A DNA stretch of 64,000 nt from Micromonospora sp. RP3T (GCF_003027925.1 NZ_PYPS01000002.1:1-64000); one strand, 5' to 3'. Positions 22,772 through 31,857 are shown, counted from the first letter of the stretch. A program made the numbers and translations. The notes: generated by a model from the letters alone, not told the origin.

Positions 22772-23103
22772 CGCGCCGCTCCCGGGATCTCCTCGAGGTA
22801 CGACACGCCGGCGGCGGTGTGCTCGCCGTAGCGCTGCCAGACCTCACGCAGCACCAGGGTGTCGCCGAGCCACTGCGGCGTGTTGGTGCTGTGCCCGGCG
22901 ATCACCTCGCCGCCGGCCAGCACCATGGTGTAGGCCAGGCTGAGCACGCCGTGTTCGTCGCAGGTGCCGGTGATCGTGCCGCGCCGGACTCGTCCACCCT
23001 CGAATATCGCCCAGACCAGGTCCCCGCGCTGGTGGTATGTGGCGCAGGTGCCGTCGCCGCCGCCCAGCGCGCGAAACCGACGGCCGTCGTAGTCGATGCT
23101 CAC
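22768..23103 (-). CDS. Small beta-barrel-like protein of unknown function (MoaF/calycin-like)
   Basis: A 111-residue protein rich in predicted strands, with repeated Gly-rich turns (FEGGRVRRGTITG) and the ending GVSYLEEI. It resembles small calycin/MoaF-like proteins, some of which are annotated, doubtfully, as N-acetylglutamate synthase. It starts at GTG 23103, which overlaps the ATP-grasp stop (GTGA), and overlaps the BBE gene (ATGA). Tight coupling suggests it works on an intermediate of this pathway, perhaps as a binding protein or cyclase. No catalytic residues can be named. Confidence 0.65.
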   Translation of the reverse strand: MSIDYDGRRFRALGGGDGTCATYHQRGDLVWAIFEGGRVRRGTITGTCDEHGVLSLAYTMVLAGGEVIAGHSTNTPQWLGDTLVLREVWQRYGEHTAAGVSYLEEIPGAAR

Positions 23104-24407
23104 GCGTCCACGTCCAGCAGCCCGGCGGGCATCGTCAGAGTGGTGCCCGGCGGCGGGGGAGCGACCGGTTCGGCATCCAGTTCGACAAGTGCCACCGCGT
23201 CGTCGAGCTGCCGGGCGCAGGTTTCCGGGTCCGGGGCGGAACAGACGACGAACGAGTGGCGGGCGATGTAGCCGCCCGGTGGCAGCCGCAGTGTGGTGCC
23301 CGGCTCGACCATGCGGGACGCGAGAACCAGGCCGGGCGCCTGCTCGGGTACGGCGACCGAGTGCACGACGCAGTCGTGGTCGGGGTAGCCGAACCGGATG
23401 CCGGCGACGCCGGCGCGGGCATGGGTGAGGTCGGGCCGCTGGCCGGTGGCGACGTCGAACAGCACGCTGCCCGGTTCGATGCCGGTGGCGATCTGACCCA
23501 GATACGGGATCAGGTCACCGCCGAGGCGGCCGTTGACCTCGATGATCACCGGGCCGTCCGGGGTCAGCCGAACCTCGGTGTGCGTGATGCCGTTCTCGAT
23601 GCTTAGAATCCGATGCGCCGTGACCAGCGCGTCCAGCAGCGTGTCGTCGGACCGCAGCGGGTCGGCGGAGTCCACGACGTGCCCCGTCTCCTCGAAGAAC
23701 GGTGGCTGGCCGGTGGTCTTTCTGGCGACGAACATCGGCAGGTACTCGCCTTTGTGCACGGCGCCGTCGACGCTGATCTCCGGACCGTCGACGAAGCCCT
23801 CGACGATCGCTCCACCGCGGTAGGGTTCGTCGCCGACCAGGCTGGCCTCGTGCGCGACCCGGTACGCGAACTCGAGTTCCCGCTCGTCGGAAGCGAGCGA
23901 CACCCCCATGCTGGCGCCGAGCGCACGCGGCTTGACGATCACCGGGTACCCGATCCGGGCGGCGGCCGTGCGGGCCTGGTCGAGATCGGCGGTCAGCTCG
24001 AACCCGGGTTGCGGTACGCCGGCCGCGGTCAACCGGGTACGGCAGCTGTACTTGTCCCGACAACCGTGCACTCCGGGTACGCCCAGACCGGGCACGCCGA
24101 ACTCGGCGGCCAGTTCGGCCGCGGGCATCACCAGCGGCTCGTCCCAGCACATCAACCCGGTGACGGTGTACCTGCCGGCCAGCTCGCGGGCCGTCTCGGC
24201 GAGCAACCCGTGGTCGAACACGTTGACCACGACGATGTCGTCGAAGTACTCGTGCTGCCAGGTCGGCCGGAGATTGTTGATCAGCACCAGCCGCAGCCCG
24301 GCCTTGCGGGCACGGTCGGCGACGGCACGGACGATGTACTCGCGGTAGAGCCTGAGTCCGCTGCCGACAACGAGCAGCGCGCCGGGTGCGGGTGCGGGTG
24401 CGGTCAT
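23100..24407 (-). CDS. ATP-grasp ligase (amino-acid/peptide ligase type)
   Basis: A 435-residue ATP-grasp enzyme. An N-terminal Rossmann-like domain is followed by DKYSCRTRL (about 118), the ATP-binding stretch YPVIVKPRALGASMG (about 154-168) and the metal site EVNGRLGGD (about residue 306). This matches BacD/carnosine-synthase-like L-amino-acid ligases, which activate a carboxylate as acyl phosphate and join it to an amine. ATG 24407 overlaps the oxidase stop (ATGA). In this operon it may join the hydrazine-containing acid to an amino acid; the substrates are not known. Confidence 0.88.
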   Translation of the reverse strand: MTAPAPAPGALLVVGSGLRLYREYIVRAVADRARKAGLRLVLINNLRPTWQHEYFDDIVVVNVFDHGLLAETARELAGRYTVTGLMCWDEPLVMPAAELAAEFGVPGLGVPGVHGCRDKYSCRTRLTAAGVPQPGFELTADLDQARTAAARIGYPVIVKPRALGASMGVSLASDERELEFAYRVAHEASLVGDEPYRGGAIVEGFVDGPEISVDGAVHKGEYLPMFVARKTTGQPPFFEETGHVVDSADPLRSDDTLLDALVTAHRILSIENGITHTEVRLTPDGPVIIEVNGRLGGDLIPYLGQIATGIEPGSVLFDVATGQRPDLTHARAGVAGIRFGYPDHDCVVHSVAVPEQAPGLVLASRMVEPGTTLRLPPGGYIARHSFVVCSAPDPETCARQLDDAVALVELDAEPVAPPPPGTTLTMPAGLLDVDA

Positions 24408-25543
24408 GAGAGGGTCCTCCAGGGTGCGGTGGGTGTCATGGGGTCGACGCCGCACCGGCGGCTCGACCCCGAAAGCTCGTCGACGACCGCGTCGACGGCA
24501 TGCGGAGCGGTGCGGAATCCGTCGCCCCCGCTGGCCGGGCGGGCCCAGGCCCGGAGCCCGATCCGGACGAAACCGGTGTCCCCGCCGGCCGCGGTGGCGT
24601 AGTGGCAGTGCCGTACGCGCACGACGTCGTACCGGTGGACGTCGGCCACGATGCCGGCCGAGAGCACCCGGGCGGCCCAGCCCGCTCCGTCGTCCGGATC
24701 GGACAGCGTGGTCACCTCACGCCGGACGGCATCGGTGCTGATCTTGAGCAGGGTGCCCGCCACCGCGGGCAGCAACCATGCTCGGCCGTCGGTGCCGATC
24801 CCACCCGCGGCGGGGGCCGCCGCCCAGCTGTGGACCAGCTCGGCCGGTGGCCGCAGATAGACCATGGTCTGCCGGTGCAGCGTCACCGGCAGGTCGATCA
24901 GGGTCGCCGACCAGGGCCCGGCCGTGACGAGCACCGCGTCCCCGGACTCGATCGAGCCGTCGGCCAGCAGCACCCGGCCGGTGTCCGGTCCCACGCCGAC
25001 GACCTCCCGGCCGGGCCGCAGGTCCGCCAGCCGGTGACGCCGTAACCACCGGACCGCTGCCCGCAGGATGCGGTCGGCGAGCAGGACGCCCGCGTGCGGC
25101 TCGAACACGACAGTGGCGCCGGCCGGAAAGCCGATGTGCGGACGGTCCGCCGGATCGGTGACCCGGATCGGCAGCCCGGTGGCGTCGGCCGTGGCGACGG
25201 CCGACGCCACCCCGTCGGGGGGGAGTGCCGTCAGCACCCCGACGCGCCGATAGAGCCGGGCGCCCGACAGACCCCCACTGATCAGGGAGTCCAGCTCACG
25301 CCAGCGGCGGTGCAGTCGTGCCGCCCGTCCGGTGCCGGCCACGTCGCCGGTGGCCAGGGCGCGCAGGACACGATGCTGGTCGAAGGACGTCGACTCCGGA
25401 TGCGGGATCGGGCCGTGCTCCAGCAGCACCACGCGGTGCCCGGCCAGTACGCACCGGATCGCGGAGAGCAGCCCGGTGACGCCGGCACCGACCACCACGA
25501 CCCGCGGCCGGTTCCGGTCCGCCTGGCAGGTGGCCCCGGTCAT
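24404..25543 (-). CDS. FAD-dependent amino-acid oxidase (DAO family; Spb39/Tri27-like role proposed)
   Basis: A 379-residue DAO-fold flavoenzyme. The N-terminal motif is VVVGAGVTGLLSAIR; a mid-domain GDAVLVTAGPWS and a C-terminal segment with FRTAPHAVDAV follow. In the known hydrazine pathways a DAO homologue cleaves the lysine-derived hydrazine conjugate oxidatively and releases hydrazinoacetic acid or a relative. Its position directly after the MetRS-like gene, with an ATGA overlap on both sides, matches that use. The assignment rests on gene context plus family, not on a sequence comparison with those proteins. Confidence 0.82.
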   Translation of the reverse strand: MTGATCQADRNRPRVVVVGAGVTGLLSAIRCVLAGHRVVLLEHGPIPHPESTSFDQHRVLRALATGDVAGTGRAARLHRRWRELDSLISGGLSGARLYRRVGVLTALPPDGVASAVATADATGLPIRVTDPADRPHIGFPAGATVVFEPHAGVLLADRILRAAVRWLRRHRLADLRPGREVVGVGPDTGRVLLADGSIESGDAVLVTAGPWSATLIDLPVTLHRQTMVYLRPPAELVHSWAAAPAAGGIGTDGRAWLLPAVAGTLLKISTDAVRREVTTLSDPDDGAGWAARVLSAGIVADVHRYDVVRVRHCHYATAAGGDTGFVRIGLRAWARPASGGDGFRTAPHAVDAVVDELSGSSRRCGVDPMTPTAPWRTLS

Positions 25544-27093
25544 CGCCCGCCCCTCGCCGCGGCCAGCCGCGGTAGCGGCACCGGAACGACGGAGGTGACC
25601 TCGGCGGGACTCGTGCTGGCGGTCGCGGCTTCACCCAGGGCCCGGGCCGCCAGGTCGACCAGGATCGGCGCGGCCGCCCGGAGCAGCCAACCGACCTCGA
25701 AGCAGAAGTCGCCGGCGTCGTCGTCTGCCGCCGGCCAGCGGTCCAGCCTGGCCAGGTGGTCGCTGATCGCCTCCGCCGCGCGGTTGAGGCTGAACCCGGG
25801 CAGCTCGTAGGACGCCACGAACCGGTCGGACATGCGAGTTGCGGCGTGGCGCGAGCGCGCCGACACCGGCAGTGGGCCGCGCCCGACCCAGCGGCTCACC
25901 CGCTCGGCGATCCGGTTCCACGGCCCGGTCAGCCGGGACTCGGTGACTCTCGCGAGCGCGTCCCGGCTGAAGCTGGTCCGCTGGTGTTCCGGGCTGGTCG
26001 TGGCCAGGTAGAACCGGATCAGGTCGGGTGGCACCTCGGCAGCCAGGTCCCGGCCCCGCACCACATGTCCGCGGCTGGTGGAGAACTTCTGGTGGTCCAG
26101 CTCGTAGAACTCGTTGGTCAGGTAGCGGGTGGGCAGCTCGTAACGGTCGTCGCAGGCCAGCAGCATCGCCGGACCGGTGACCGCGAACGGGTAGAAGTTG
26201 TCGAATCCGAGGAAGTAGACGATCTCCGATTCGCTGCCGGCCCGCCAGAGTGCGTCCTCGCCGGCCGGGGGGTGCCCCCGGTTCTCCGCCGCCAGCGCCG
26301 AGCAGTGCATGCTCCACGCCATCGCTTCGGCGTTGGGGTTGACCACCTGCCCCGCGACCTCCGGGAACGGCACCTTGATGCCCCACGGCACCGGATAGGT
26401 CACCGGGAAGTCAGGCAGTGGTCGGGACAGCACCCGCGCCATCGCCTGCGCCATGTGCGGTCGCATACCGTCGGCGTGCCGCTCGAAGTGCGTGCGGAGC
26501 CGGTCGCGATAGCGCTCGACCGGGAGTACGAGCACCCGGGCGTCCCGCAGCGGCACCGGCTCGTCCGGGTCCAGGGTGGACCGCACGTTGAGCAGCTCGC
26601 CCGCCGGCACCGGGTGCCCGCAGCTCTCGCACAGCCCGGCGCAGCCCTCGGCCAGGCACTCCGGGCAGTTGCCGGACACGAAGCCGTCCACCAGGAACTG
26701 CCCGGTCCGCTCCGAGTACGGGAACGGCATCGTCCGCAGCTCCAGCCGGCCTGCCGCGCGCAGCCGGCCGATGAAGTCGACGACCCACCCGGTGAAACGG
26801 TCGTCGTCGCCGGTGTAGCTGTCGACACCGACTCCCATCGTCCGCAGGGTCGACTCGATCTGCGCGGCCGAGGTGGCCACCAGTTCGTCCGGGTGGACGC
26901 CGCGGCGGTGGGCGGCCGTCACCACGAACGTCGAGGTGTCCTGGAAACCGGTGCCCAGGAGCACCTCCCGTCCCTGCGCCCGCGCGTAGCGGGTGTGCAC
27001 GTCGGCGGCCAGGAACGGGCCCGCGATGTGCCCGAGGTGCAGGTCCCCGTTCGCCGTCGGCGCCGGCGAGATGATCACCGTCCGGGTGCTCAT
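25540..27093 (-). CDS. Methionyl-tRNA-synthetase-like protein (N-N ligase component)
   Basis: A 517-residue class I synthetase of MetRS type. HLGH at 19-22 is the HIGH motif, KFSTS at 336-340 replaces KMSKS, and a zinc knuckle is present with Cys143, Cys146, Cys155 and Cys158. Length and helical C terminus fit MetRS. It lies inside a biosynthetic operon directly after a cupin gene. In s56-p1, triacsin and formycin-type pathways a cupin-MetRS fusion activates an amino acid (Gly or Glu) and joins it to an N-hydroxylated lysine to make an N-N bond. Here the two parts are separate genes overlapping by ATGA. A housekeeping or resistance MetRS is less likely given the operon, but cannot be excluded by eye. 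Confidence 0.85.
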   Translation of the reverse strand: MSTRTVIISPAPTANGDLHLGHIAGPFLAADVHTRYARAQGREVLLGTGFQDTSTFVVTAAHRRGVHPDELVATSAAQIESTLRTMGVGVDSYTGDDDRFTGWVVDFIGRLRAAGRLELRTMPFPYSERTGQFLVDGFVSGNCPECLAEGCAGLCESCGHPVPAGELLNVRSTLDPDEPVPLRDARVLVLPVERYRDRLRTHFERHADGMRPHMAQAMARVLSRPLPDFPVTYPVPWGIKVPFPEVAGQVVNPNAEAMAWSMHCSALAAENRGHPPAGEDALWRAGSESEIVYFLGFDNFYPFAVTGPAMLLACDDRYELPTRYLTNEFYELDHQKFSTSRGHVVRGRDLAAEVPPDLIRFYLATTSPEHQRTSFSRDALARVTESRLTGPWNRIAERVSRWVGRGPLPVSARSRHAATRMSDRFVASYELPGFSLNRAAEAISDHLARLDRWPAADDDAGDFCFEVGWLLRAAAPILVDLAARALGEAATASTSPAEVTSVVPVPLPRLAAARGGR

Positions 27094-27461
27094 CGTCGAT
27101 CCGCTTCGTGCCGGGCCAGGAACGTCGCCGACATCTCGGGGTCCCACCAGAGTCCGTAGTACTCGAAGTCGTCGGGGCCGTCGTTGACCACCCGGTGGGT
27201 GGACCCCGGCGGCAACCGGACGATGTCGCCCGCGGCGAAGGGATGCCGCGACTCGTCGACGACCACCGTGGCGGTGCCGGCGACGGCGATGAAGATCTCG
27301 TATTCGTGGTGGGAGTGCGGAGTCGACTCGGTCCCGGCACGCAGGACGCACCAGGCGCCCTCGAACGGCGCGTTGAGCGCCGGCCAGGGCAGCAGGCGCT
27401 GGCCGGCGATTCCGTAGGCGGGCTCCAGGTGATCACGGTCGAGGCGGTGAATGTCGATCAT
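27090..27461 (-). CDS. Stand-alone cupin (hydrazine-synthetase cupin component)
   Basis: A 123-residue single-domain cupin. Motif 1 is complete (HSHHEYE followed by AVAG; HxH, then Glu, then Gly) and motif 2 is complete (GDIVRLPPGSTHRVVN), so all four metal ligands appear present. It overlaps the N-hydroxylase stop and the MetRS-like start, both as ATGA. In known N-N forming enzymes the cupin catalyses rearrangement of an ester-linked N-hydroxylysine conjugate to the hydrazine, using zinc. Here it is probably a separate subunit working with the MetRS-like protein. Confidence 0.88.
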   Translation of the reverse strand: MIDIHRLDRDHLEPAYGIAGQRLLPWPALNAPFEGAWCVLRAGTESTPHSHHEYEIFIAVAGTATVVVDESRHPFAAGDIVRLPPGSTHRVVNDGPDDFEYYGLWWDPEMSATFLARHEADRR

Positions 27462-28804
27462 GCCCGCACCGCCAGCGCCCGGTCGGCCGACACCTGGTCG
27501 ACGCCGGCGCCCCGGTCGGCGACACGGCGGTCGACCATGTCGCCGACGATGTCGGCCGAGCGTTGCGCGAGGACGCTGATGAGCGAGTCGGAGATGCCGT
27601 GCGTGGCTTCGTTGACGCCCTGGAGGTACAGGGCGCCCCTGGCGTCCGCGCCCAGTTCGACGCGGTAGTGCCGGTTGACGGTGACCTTCGGCAGACCGAT
27701 GGTGTCGGCCAGTTGGCGCACCATCGCCGGCATCCGTGAGTCGAAACCGGTGCCCAGGAAAAGCGCGTCGCATCGGAGCTGCTCCACGCTGTCGTACCGG
27801 AGGTCGCGAACCTCGAGCACCACCTCCTCGCTGCCTCCGGGCACGGCCTCGACCGTTGCCCCGACGACCTCGGTGAGCCCGCGGACGCTGGAGACGGGCT
27901 GGCCGAGCATCTTCTGCCGGTAGATCATCGAGTACAACTCGTCGAGGAACGGCGGCGCCAGGCCCGCGTAGTTCGTCAGGTGCATCTCGTTGAGCACCTT
28001 GTGGCGAACCTGGTCCGACATGCCGAAGAAGGTGTCCACGAAGGACGGGTAGAACAGCTCGTTGACGAACTTGCTGGTCTGGTAGTTCTTGAGGGCGATC
28101 GAGCGCAGCAGCATCACGGGCGACGAGCCGGGGGCGTCCTGGTGCAGCGCCATGAACATCTCGGCCGCGCTCTGGGCGCCACCGACGACCACCGGCCGCA
28201 GTGGCCCGCCCGCGCGGGCCAGGCTCGTGGCGGCGCCGACCCGGCTGCCGTACTCGGTGCTGTGGATGACGCGCTCGGTGGGCAGGCCGCGGAACACCTC
28301 GGGCACGAAGGCGTCCCGGCCGCCACCGAAGACCAGGTCGCGGCAGACGACCGTGTCGCCGTCGGACAGGTGCACCACGAAGCCGAGTACCGCGGCGTCG
28401 TCGGCGCGGATCGGCTGGATCCGCTCGGCGCGGACCTGGTACCGCACCCGGACGTGCTCCAACGTGTCGGCCACCCACTGCTGGTAGGCCGACAGCTGCC
28501 ACCGGAACGGATTGAACGTGCCGAGGTTGACGAACTCGTCGAGTTCCCCGTTCTCGTGCAGGAAGTTCAGGAACGAGAAGCGACTGCGCGGGTTCCGCAG
28601 GGTCACCAGATCCTTGAGGTACGACACCTGGCTGCGGGTCCACGGCAGAAGCAGATTCCGCTGCCACTTCACATCCCCGTACTGCTCAAGGATCATGGCC
28701 CTGTCGGCGACCTCGGGTGAGTCGCACTCCTCGAGGGCCACCGCCAGCGCGAGGTTCGACGGACCTGCGCCGATCATCAGAACATCCACGTCATGGACAG
28801 ACAC
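27458..28804 (-). CDS. L-lysine/L-ornithine N-monooxygenase
   Basis: A 448-residue NMO of the IucD/SidA family. It has GAGPSNLAL near the N terminus for FAD, the family stretch SQVSYLKDLVTLRNP (about 80-95), GGAQSAAE for NADPH (about 210) and LFLGTGF near residue 355. It adds oxygen to a side-chain amine using NADPH and O2. GTG 28804 is chosen because GGAAGGA stands 6 bases before it; an ATG 99 bases upstream is in frame but has no ribosome site. Substrate (Lys N6 or Orn N5) is not resolved. Lysine is favoured because the cupin and MetRS-like partners follow directly. Confidence 0.9.
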   Translation of the reverse strand: MSVHDVDVLMIGAGPSNLALAVALEECDSPEVADRAMILEQYGDVKWQRNLLLPWTRSQVSYLKDLVTLRNPRSRFSFLNFLHENGELDEFVNLGTFNPFRWQLSAYQQWVADTLEHVRVRYQVRAERIQPIRADDAAVLGFVVHLSDGDTVVCRDLVFGGGRDAFVPEVFRGLPTERVIHSTEYGSRVGAATSLARAGGPLRPVVVGGAQSAAEMFMALHQDAPGSSPVMLLRSIALKNYQTSKFVNELFYPSFVDTFFGMSDQVRHKVLNEMHLTNYAGLAPPFLDELYSMIYRQKMLGQPVSSVRGLTEVVGATVEAVPGGSEEVVLEVRDLRYDSVEQLRCDALFLGTGFDSRMPAMVRQLADTIGLPKVTVNRHYRVELGADARGALYLQGVNEATHGISDSLISVLAQRSADIVGDMVDRRVADRGAGVDQVSADRALAVRA

Positions 28805-29302
28805 GTGTATTCCTTCCGGGATGGGTGTGACGTGCCGCGACGGCACGCCGTAGGGGCGCGACGCACCGTCGACAACAGCGTTTTCCGGCTGTCGTGCATT
28901 CACTCAAGCCGACGTACGCATTGATGGAAAGCATTGGGGGAGGAAGACAATCAAGTGATCGTGACCGCGCGGTCGACGAGTTTATCGGTATGGCGGATAC
29001 GACCTCTGTCGGCCGAATGAAAGGGGTCGGGATGTGTGAGGCGCGAGCGGTCCGGTCGCGACTCCGGTCGGACCGCGGCAGCGTTCGACCGTCGACCAGC
29101 GGTTGTCATCCGCGGCGATCCGTCGTGGCCGCCAATTCTGCTGGAAGCTATTCCCACGGGAGTGTGCGAGTTGGTTCTTCTGCGCGGTCAAAACTTCCGA
29201 CCAACTCGTCGGCGCGCTGCAATGGCAGCCGACGGCAGGAGAGACGACCTTCGATGTCGTGCCCGCGCGCCACCCGACGACGAGCCACCTGGAGACATCG
29301 CC
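28805..29302. other. Divergent regulatory region between the hydrazine operon and the MFS gene
   Basis: A 498-base gap with no convincing gene. It is AT-richer at 28890-29000, where promoters for both directions are expected. No operator or clear -35/-10 pair was identified. Confidence 0.5.
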
Positions 29303-30529
29303 GTGACCGCCACCCTCGACAGACCCGCCGGTGTGCTCACCGTCCTGCGCCGGACCCCGACACCGGTGCGTTGTCTGCTCGGGGGCGTGCTGGTCAACCA
29401 GCTCGGCGCGTTGGTCCAGACGTTCATGGTGCTCTACCTGGCCTTCCGCGGGTTCTCCGCCGGGCAGGCCGGCACCGCGATCGCCGCCTACAGCGTCGGA
29501 TCGGTGGTGGGCGTGCTCGTCGGCGGCGAGCTGATCCACCGCGTCGGCCCGCGTGGCACCATCACCGTCGCGATGCTCGGTTCCGCCGCGATCCTCGCCG
29601 TCCTGCCTCTGCTCAGCCGACCTTCGACGTTCGGCGTGCTGACGGTCGCCATGCTGTTGGCCGGGCTCGCGACCCAGAGCTACCGTCCCGCCGCGGCCGT
29701 ACTGCTGAGCGACCTGATGCCGGACGACATGCGCGTGATGGGCTTTTCGATGATGCGCATCGCACTGAATATCGGCGCCGCGCTGAGCCCGCTGATCGCC
29801 GCCGGGCTGATCCTGCTGGACTGGAACCTGTTGCTGTGGTTCGACGCCGCCACCGCGCTGTTCTACGCGATCCTCGCCCGCTGGCTGCTACCCGATCTGC
29901 GCACCGGACGGGAGGCGCCCGGCGCGGTCGTCCGGGTCGGGACCGGTACCCGCACGGGGTACGGGATCCTGTTGCGCGACACGCGGTTCTGGTTCTTCCT
30001 CGCCTCGACGCTGATCAGTGCCGTCATCTACGTCCAGTTCAACGTCGTCCTCCCGCTCAAGATCAGCACGGAGGGGCACTCCACCGGTCTGTACAGCGGC
30101 GTACTGGTCACGGCGTCGATCGTGCTCATCCTCTGCGAACTGAAGATCACCGCAAGTGTCGTACGTCGGCCTGCCCACGTCGCGGCGACGGCGGGCACCG
30201 TGCTCATGGCGGTCGGTGCGGCCAGTTTCGGAGTCAGCGGTGGCTCAGCCGTGGCGCTCGTCGCGTGCACCGTCGTGTTCGTGTTCGGCACCATGATCAA
30301 CGGGCCCACCATGTTCGCCTACCCCGCCACGTTCCCCGCGCCGGTGAACGCCCGCTACATCAGCGCGCACCAGGCGACGTTCGGCCTGGGGATGGCCGCC
30401 GGCCCGCTGGTCGGGGTCGCGGCGTGGGTGGGGCTGGGCAACGGGGTCTGGTGGCTGTGCGGCGGACTCGGCCTGGTGGCGGCATGGTGCGCCCGGCTCG
30501 GGATGAAACCCCCGCGCCAGACCCCGTAG
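29303..30529 (+). CDS. MFS transporter (12 TM)
   Basis: A 408-residue membrane protein with about 12 helices and a long loop after helix 6. GGAGA stands 7 bases before GTG 29303. Its divergent position opposite the hydrazine operon suggests it exports that operon's product. The family cannot be narrowed further by eye; it resembles MdtH/YfcJ-like single-drug exporters. Confidence 0.82.
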   Translation: MTATLDRPAGVLTVLRRTPTPVRCLLGGVLVNQLGALVQTFMVLYLAFRGFSAGQAGTAIAAYSVGSVVGVLVGGELIHRVGPRGTITVAMLGSAAILAVLPLLSRPSTFGVLTVAMLLAGLATQSYRPAAAVLLSDLMPDDMRVMGFSMMRIALNIGAALSPLIAAGLILLDWNLLLWFDAATALFYAILARWLLPDLRTGREAPGAVVRVGTGTRTGYGILLRDTRFWFFLASTLISAVIYVQFNVVLPLKISTEGHSTGLYSGVLVTASIVLILCELKITASVVRRPAHVAATAGTVLMAVGAASFGVSGGSAVALVACTVVFVFGTMINGPTMFAYPATFPAPVNARYISAHQATFGLGMAAGPLVGVAAWVGLGNGVWWLCGGLGLVAAWCARLGMKPPRQTP

Positions 30530-30629
30530 TGCGACCGCCGCGCGACGTCGCACGCCAGATGACGGGCCCGTCCGAGGGCGGGCCGGATTGTTCCGATCGA
30601 GCATGCCGGGCAAGGAAAGGTTGATCCCG

Positions 30630-31817
30630 ATGAGCGACATCCGCCAGGTGTCCGGCGACGAACGCCTGCGCACCGCCTTCACCCTCTATCCGTACGCCTT
30701 CGACGAATCGCCGTCCCCGGACGCGGCGGAGGGCCTGGCGAGCATTCTCCCTTTTCACGAGGGCAACCACACGCTGATCGCGGAGAGCGGTGGCCGGACG
30801 CTCGCCACGGCGGCGGCGATCCCGACGCACCAGAACCTGCGCGGCACCGTCACGCGCATGGCGGGCATCGCCTGGGTGGCCACCCATCCCGCGGCCCGCC
30901 GACAGGGCCACTGTCGTCGATTGATGCGCCGGCTTCACCGCGACATGCTCGACACGGGACACCTGCTGGCCACGCTCTATCCCTTCCACCCGTCGTTCTA
31001 CGAACAACTGGGCTACGTCGGGCTGCCGCTCAACCGTACGGCGACGTTCGCGCCCGAGGGGTTGGCGCCGCTGCTGGGCGTCGAACTCCCCGGTGACGTG
31101 TCCTGGCAGGGAATACAGGATGGCTTCGAGGTCTACCGCGCCTTCCAGCGGCGTCTGCTGGCGCAACGGCACGGTGTCATGTTCACCCCCGACTACCGAG
31201 CTGTCCGCGTCCTCGCCCCCGCCGACCGTTGGCTCGCCGTCGCCTCGGTCGACGGGGAGGTGGTCGGTGTGCTCACCTACCGCATCGACGGCTACGGCGG
31301 CCGCCTGCACGGTGACGAGTTGCTGTACACCAGTGGGCTCGGGCGGGCGTTGTTGCTCCAGTTCCTCGCCCAGCACGTCCACCAGGTCGCCCAGATCTCG
31401 GTCACCGTCGCGCCGGACGAGCACCCCGAGACCTGGGCGGGCTCCCTTGCCGTCCGGACCGAGGCGAGGGCGGCCTTCCCCACGTCACCGCCCCTCATGG
31501 GTCGACTCCTGTCGATGGATGCGCTCCGCGGGGTGTCCTGCGGCTCCGGGCGGGCTCAGCTGGAGATCGTCGAGGACGAGCTCCTCGCGGGGCGGTATCT
31601 GCTCGACGGAACCCGCGGGACGATCGACGTCACCGTCGCCGGACAGGCCGGGGAGAGGGCCACGCTCACCGCCGCTGGGCTGTCCGGACTGGCCTACGGT
31701 GTGCTCGACCCGGTCGACGTCGTCGCGCGCGGCCTGGGTGACATCTCCGACAACGTGGCGGCCGAGCTACGCGCGCTGCTGCCCCGCCGCACGCCGTACG
31801 CCTTCGGTAAGGGCTGA
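30630..31817 (+). CDS. Eis-like GNAT N-acetyltransferase
   Basis: A 395-residue protein with the Eis layout: an N-terminal GNAT domain (VATHPAARRQGHCRRLM, acetyl-CoA loop, about 80-96), a second GNAT-like domain and a C-terminal sterol-carrier-like domain. Eis enzymes acetylate amines on aminoglycosides, peptides and other compounds at several positions. AAGGAAAGG precedes ATG 30630. It follows the MFS gene by 100 bases in the same direction and could modify or detoxify the product of the adjacent operon; this is inference. Confidence 0.82.
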   Translation: MSDIRQVSGDERLRTAFTLYPYAFDESPSPDAAEGLASILPFHEGNHTLIAESGGRTLATAAAIPTHQNLRGTVTRMAGIAWVATHPAARRQGHCRRLMRRLHRDMLDTGHLLATLYPFHPSFYEQLGYVGLPLNRTATFAPEGLAPLLGVELPGDVSWQGIQDGFEVYRAFQRRLLAQRHGVMFTPDYRAVRVLAPADRWLAVASVDGEVVGVLTYRIDGYGGRLHGDELLYTSGLGRALLLQFLAQHVHQVAQISVTVAPDEHPETWAGSLAVRTEARAAFPTSPPLMGRLLSMDALRGVSCGSGRAQLEIVEDELLAGRYLLDGTRGTIDVTVAGQAGERATLTAAGLSGLAYGVLDPVDVVARGLGDISDNVAAELRALLPRRTPYAFGKG

Positions 31818-31836
31818 CGCACCGCCGGCTGGGGGT

Positions 31837-31857
31837 GAGGGCCGTGGAACGGCTCTC
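31837..31857 (+). terminator. Hairpin terminator after the Eis-like gene
   Basis: Arms GAGGGCCGT and ACGGCTCTC with one mismatch and a three-base loop, 20 bases after the stop codon. Confidence 0.5.

Noticed and set aside
25540..27093. MetRS-like gene as a self-resistance synthetase
   Set aside because: It sits between a cupin and a DAO homologue with 4-base overlaps, which fits the N-N forming role better; kept as an alternative only.
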